Below, piece by piece: positions 4,198-6,131 of a stretch of 6,131 nucleotides of DNA. Source of the stretch: Clostridiales bacterium (GTDB taxonomy: Bacteria > Bacillota > Clostridia > Christensenellales > Christensenellaceae); the NCBI GenBank assembly GCA_003510345.1, contig DOMW01000121.1, forward strand, positions 1 to 6,131, in the 5' to 3' direction. The first letter of the stretch is position 1, and each line of letters starts with the position of its first letter. The notes beneath the pieces were generated by a model. The model was not told the DNA's origin, did no database searches, and saw only the letters and a list, made by a program, of their open reading frames with translations. The position numbers were made by a program, and so were the translations under genes.

Positions 4198-5739
4198 TTA
4201 CTTTTCAATAAGGGATTTCCCCTCCATTTCTTTTGGCACGGCAAGGCCCATCAGGTCCAGCAGTGTGGGCGCGATATCCGCAAGCTTGCCGCCCTCCGCG
4301 AGCTTCGCGTTTTTATACCGCTCGCTCACAAGGATGCACGGCACGGGGTTTGTGCTGTGCGCCGTAAACGGGCCGCCTGTTTTTGAGTCTATCATAATCT
4401 CCGCGTTGCCGTGGTCGGCGGTAATGACGGCCTCGCCGCCCACCTCGCGTATGGCCCGCACCACTTGATCCACGCATTCGTCCACCGCGGCAACCGCTTT
4501 TTTCGCCGCTTCAAAAATACCGGTGTGCCCCACCATGTCACAATTCGCGAAGTTCAGTATCATCACGTCGAATTTTTCAGATTTGATCAGTTCCACCGCT
4601 TTTGCCGCGACCTCGTAAGCGCTCATCTCGGGCTTTAAATCGTAGGTAGCCACCTTGGGGGAAGGGATCAAAAACCGTTCTTCCCCTTTGTTGGGCTGTT
4701 CCACGCCGCCGTTAAAGAAAAAGGTGACATGCGCGTATTTTTCCGTCTCGGCGATGCGGAACTGCGTCTTGCCGTTTTTGCTGATATATTCACCGAATGT
4801 GTTTTCGAGCGTCTGCGGTTTATACGCGATGTGGATATTTTTAAATTCCTTGTTATACTGCGTCATAGACACAAAGAAAACGGGGAAATAAGCCCTCTTG
4901 AACCCATCAAATTCCCGCTCGATAAATGTGCGGGTGATCTCCCGCGCCCTGTCCGGGCGGAAATTGAAGAAGATGATGGAATCGTTTTCACGTATTTTGG
5001 AGACAGGCTCGCCATTTTCCGTGATCACCACCGGCTTGATGAATTCGTCGTACTCTTCTTTATCGTAGGCGGCCTGCATCGCCTCCGCCGCGTCCGTGAA
5101 GTTTACGCCCTCGCCATGCACAAGCGCGCGGTAGGCCAGCTCTACGCGTTCCCATCGGTTGTCCCTGTCCATCGCGTAGTAGCGGCCGGTCACCGTGGCA
5201 ATCTTGCCCGCGCCGATCTCTTTGATTTTTTGCCGGAGCTGCTCAATATAGCCTTTGCCGCTATCCGGCGGCACATCCCTGCCGTCCATCAGGCAATGCA
5301 CGTATGTCCGCCCGCCCACGCCCTGCTCCTTTGCCAGCTTTAAGAGCGCGTACAGGTGTTCCTGGTGCGAGTGTACGCCGCCGTCCGATAAAAGGCCCAT
5401 CAAATGCAGCGAAGTACCGTACTTTTTCACATTTTCTATCGCGTCCAGAAATTCCTGCTTGGAAAAGAAATCGCCGTCCGCGATAGACTTTGATATCCTT
5501 GTAAGCTCCTGGTAAACCACGCGCCCCGCGCCGATGTTCAGATGCCCCACTTCCGAATTGCCCATCTGGCCTTCGGGCAGGCCCACCGCCATGCCGCACG
5601 CGCCGATCTCCGTGTGTGGGAATTCCGCTTCCAGTTTCTTGATATGGGGCGTCCCCTGCGCACAGATCGCGTCCCCTTTGTCCCCATCGTCATGGCACAC
5701 GCCAAAACCGTCCATTATAATCAATGCTGTAAAACTCAT
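4198..5739 (-). CDS. gpmI: 2,3-bisphosphoglycerate-independent phosphoglycerate mutase
   Basis: The enzyme interconverts 3- and 2-phosphoglycerate in glycolysis and gluconeogenesis using two Mn2+ ions and a phosphoserine intermediate. It is cytoplasmic. At 513 residues it has the normal length. The N-terminal phosphatase half starts ALIIMDGFG (metal Asp10) and carries the catalytic Ser62 in QMGNSEVGHLNIGAGR. The transferase domain has SDGGVHSH (118-125), MDGRDVPP (151-158), GRYYAMDRD (185-193) and FRPDRAR (260-266). The C-terminal metal site is formed by NCDMVGHTG (399-407), TADHGNAE (440-447) and His461 in TAHSTNPVP. All expected key residues are present. The ATG at 5739 overlaps the tpiA stop by 4 nt (ATGA), with AAAGGTGG about 10 nt upstream. 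Co-transcription with tpiA, and probably with gap and pgk outside the window, is expected. The transcript probably ends at the hairpin 4099-4122. Confidence 0.98.
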   Translation of the reverse strand: MSFTALIIMDGFGVCHDDGDKGDAICAQGTPHIKKLEAEFPHTEIGACGMAVGLPEGQMGNSEVGHLNIGAGRVVYQELTRISKSIADGDFFSKQEFLDAIENVKKYGTSLHLMGLLSDGGVHSHQEHLYALLKLAKEQGVGGRTYVHCLMDGRDVPPDSGKGYIEQLRQKIKEIGAGKIATVTGRYYAMDRDNRWERVELAYRALVHGEGVNFTDAAEAMQAAYDKEEYDEFIKPVVITENGEPVSKIRENDSIIFFNFRPDRAREITRTFIEREFDGFKRAYFPVFFVSMTQYNKEFKNIHIAYKPQTLENTFGEYISKNGKTQFRIAETEKYAHVTFFFNGGVEQPNKGEERFLIPSPKVATYDLKPEMSAYEVAAKAVELIKSEKFDVMILNFANCDMVGHTGIFEAAKKAVAAVDECVDQVVRAIREVGGEAVITADHGNAEIMIDSKTGGPFTAHSTNPVPCILVSERYKNAKLAEGGKLADIAPTLLDLMGLAVPKEMEGKSLIEK

Positions 5740-6131
5740 CCGTAATTTACCACCTTTGAAAAGTCTTCCGCTTTGAGCGACGCGCCGCCGATAAGCCCGC
5801 CGTCAATGTCGCTCATCGCCATCAGCTCGGCCGCGTTGCCCGGGTTCATACTGCCGCCGTACTGGATGCGCACCCGCTCCGCCGGGTCTCCGTAAAGCTC
5901 GCGTATGGCCTGGCGTATCGTTTTGATTGTCTCGTTGGCGTCTTCGTTCGTCGCTGTTTTGCCCGTGCCGATCGCCCAAACCGGCTCGTAAGCGATCACG
6001 ATTTTCACCACATCCGCCGCGCTTATGCCGTCCAGCGCCAGCTTTGCCTGCATACGCACGACCTCCGCCGTTATGCCCTGCTCACGCTCACGCAGCAGTT
6101 CACCCACACATACGATGGGCGTAAGGCCCTT
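5736..6131 (-). CDS. tpiA: Triosephosphate isomerase, 5' part missing at window edge
   Basis: The enzyme interconverts dihydroxyacetone phosphate and glyceraldehyde 3-phosphate as a cytoplasmic TIM-barrel dimer. The visible 131 residues are the C-terminal half, entering at KGLTPIVCVGELLREREQG, a standard TIM segment, and continuing in frame to the window edge. The family signature AYEPVWAIGTGK includes the catalytic Glu (residue 49 of the visible part). QYGGSMNP and GGLIGGASL form the phosphate-binding loops, and the end SKVVNYG is normal. About 115-120 residues, with the catalytic Lys and His, lie beyond the right edge. The GTG at 6107 is an internal Val codon (the V of CVGE), not a start. 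The TGA stop overlaps the gpmI start. Confidence 0.97.
   Translation of the reverse strand, partial: KGLTPIVCVGELLREREQGITAEVVRMQAKLALDGISAADVVKIVIAYEPVWAIGTGKTATNEDANETIKTIRQAIRELYGDPAERVRIQYGGSMNPGNAAELMAMSDIDGGLIGGASLKAEDFSKVVNYG

Noticed and set aside
1316..5343. Long plus-strand open frames, for example 1316-1864, 2506-3105 and 4729-5343
   Set aside because: They lie opposite trpS, thrC and gpmI, are rich in Arg/His/Leu as expected for antisense shadows of GC-rich genes, and have no recognisable domains.
5736..6107. GTG at 6107 as a short gene start
   Set aside because: It is the Val codon of the CVGE motif inside triosephosphate isomerase, and the frame stays open to the window edge.

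Overview
The window reads as a piece of a low-to-moderate GC Gram-positive chromosome, most likely a member of the Clostridia (Firmicutes/Bacillota). The basis is the tpiA-gpmI glycolytic pair in the usual Firmicutes order, strong AGG/GGG-type ribosome binding sites, a Gram-positive-style lipoprotein, and a small Cys-rich DUF3795 protein of a kind common in anaerobes. I cannot name genus or species from the sequence alone. Every convincing gene is on the minus strand, so the biological reading order is right to left.

Reading right to left, the window opens inside tpiA (triosephosphate isomerase, 5' end outside the window), which overlaps gpmI (cofactor-independent phosphoglycerate mutase) by 4 nt in an ATGA junction. 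These are two enzymes of lower glycolysis, and gap/pgk would be expected further right. A 290-bp gene-free stretch follows (3908-4197), then a 136-residue P-loop protein of unknown function with its own terminator at 3453-3481. Next comes a tightly packed group: thrC (threonine synthase), trpS (tryptophanyl-tRNA synthetase, sharing one base with thrC), a 97-residue Cys-rich DUF3795 protein, and the start of a lipoprotein resembling sugar-type substrate-binding proteins, cut by the left edge.

The most interesting part is the gene-free stretch. It holds what looks like a non-autonomous, MITE-like insertion of about 190-205 bp. Imperfect terminal inverted repeats (3944-3970 with 4111-4137, 23 of 27 positions pairing) enclose a chain of perfect or near-perfect hairpins, and an 8-bp direct repeat TTATACTA sits at both edges (3942-3949 and 4140-4147). 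Removing the element plus one copy of the direct repeat in silico restores a well-formed sigma-A type promoter (TTTACT, 17 bp, TATAAG) about 27 nt upstream of the P-loop gene. This suggests that insertion duplicated the -10 box and pushed the gene away from its -35 box. This is an inference from one sequence. An alternative is that the block is a structured RNA or a compound bidirectional terminator.

The rest is ordinary housekeeping. The two proteins without a clear function (the P-loop ATPase and the DUF3795 protein) are the coding sequences most worth a second look.
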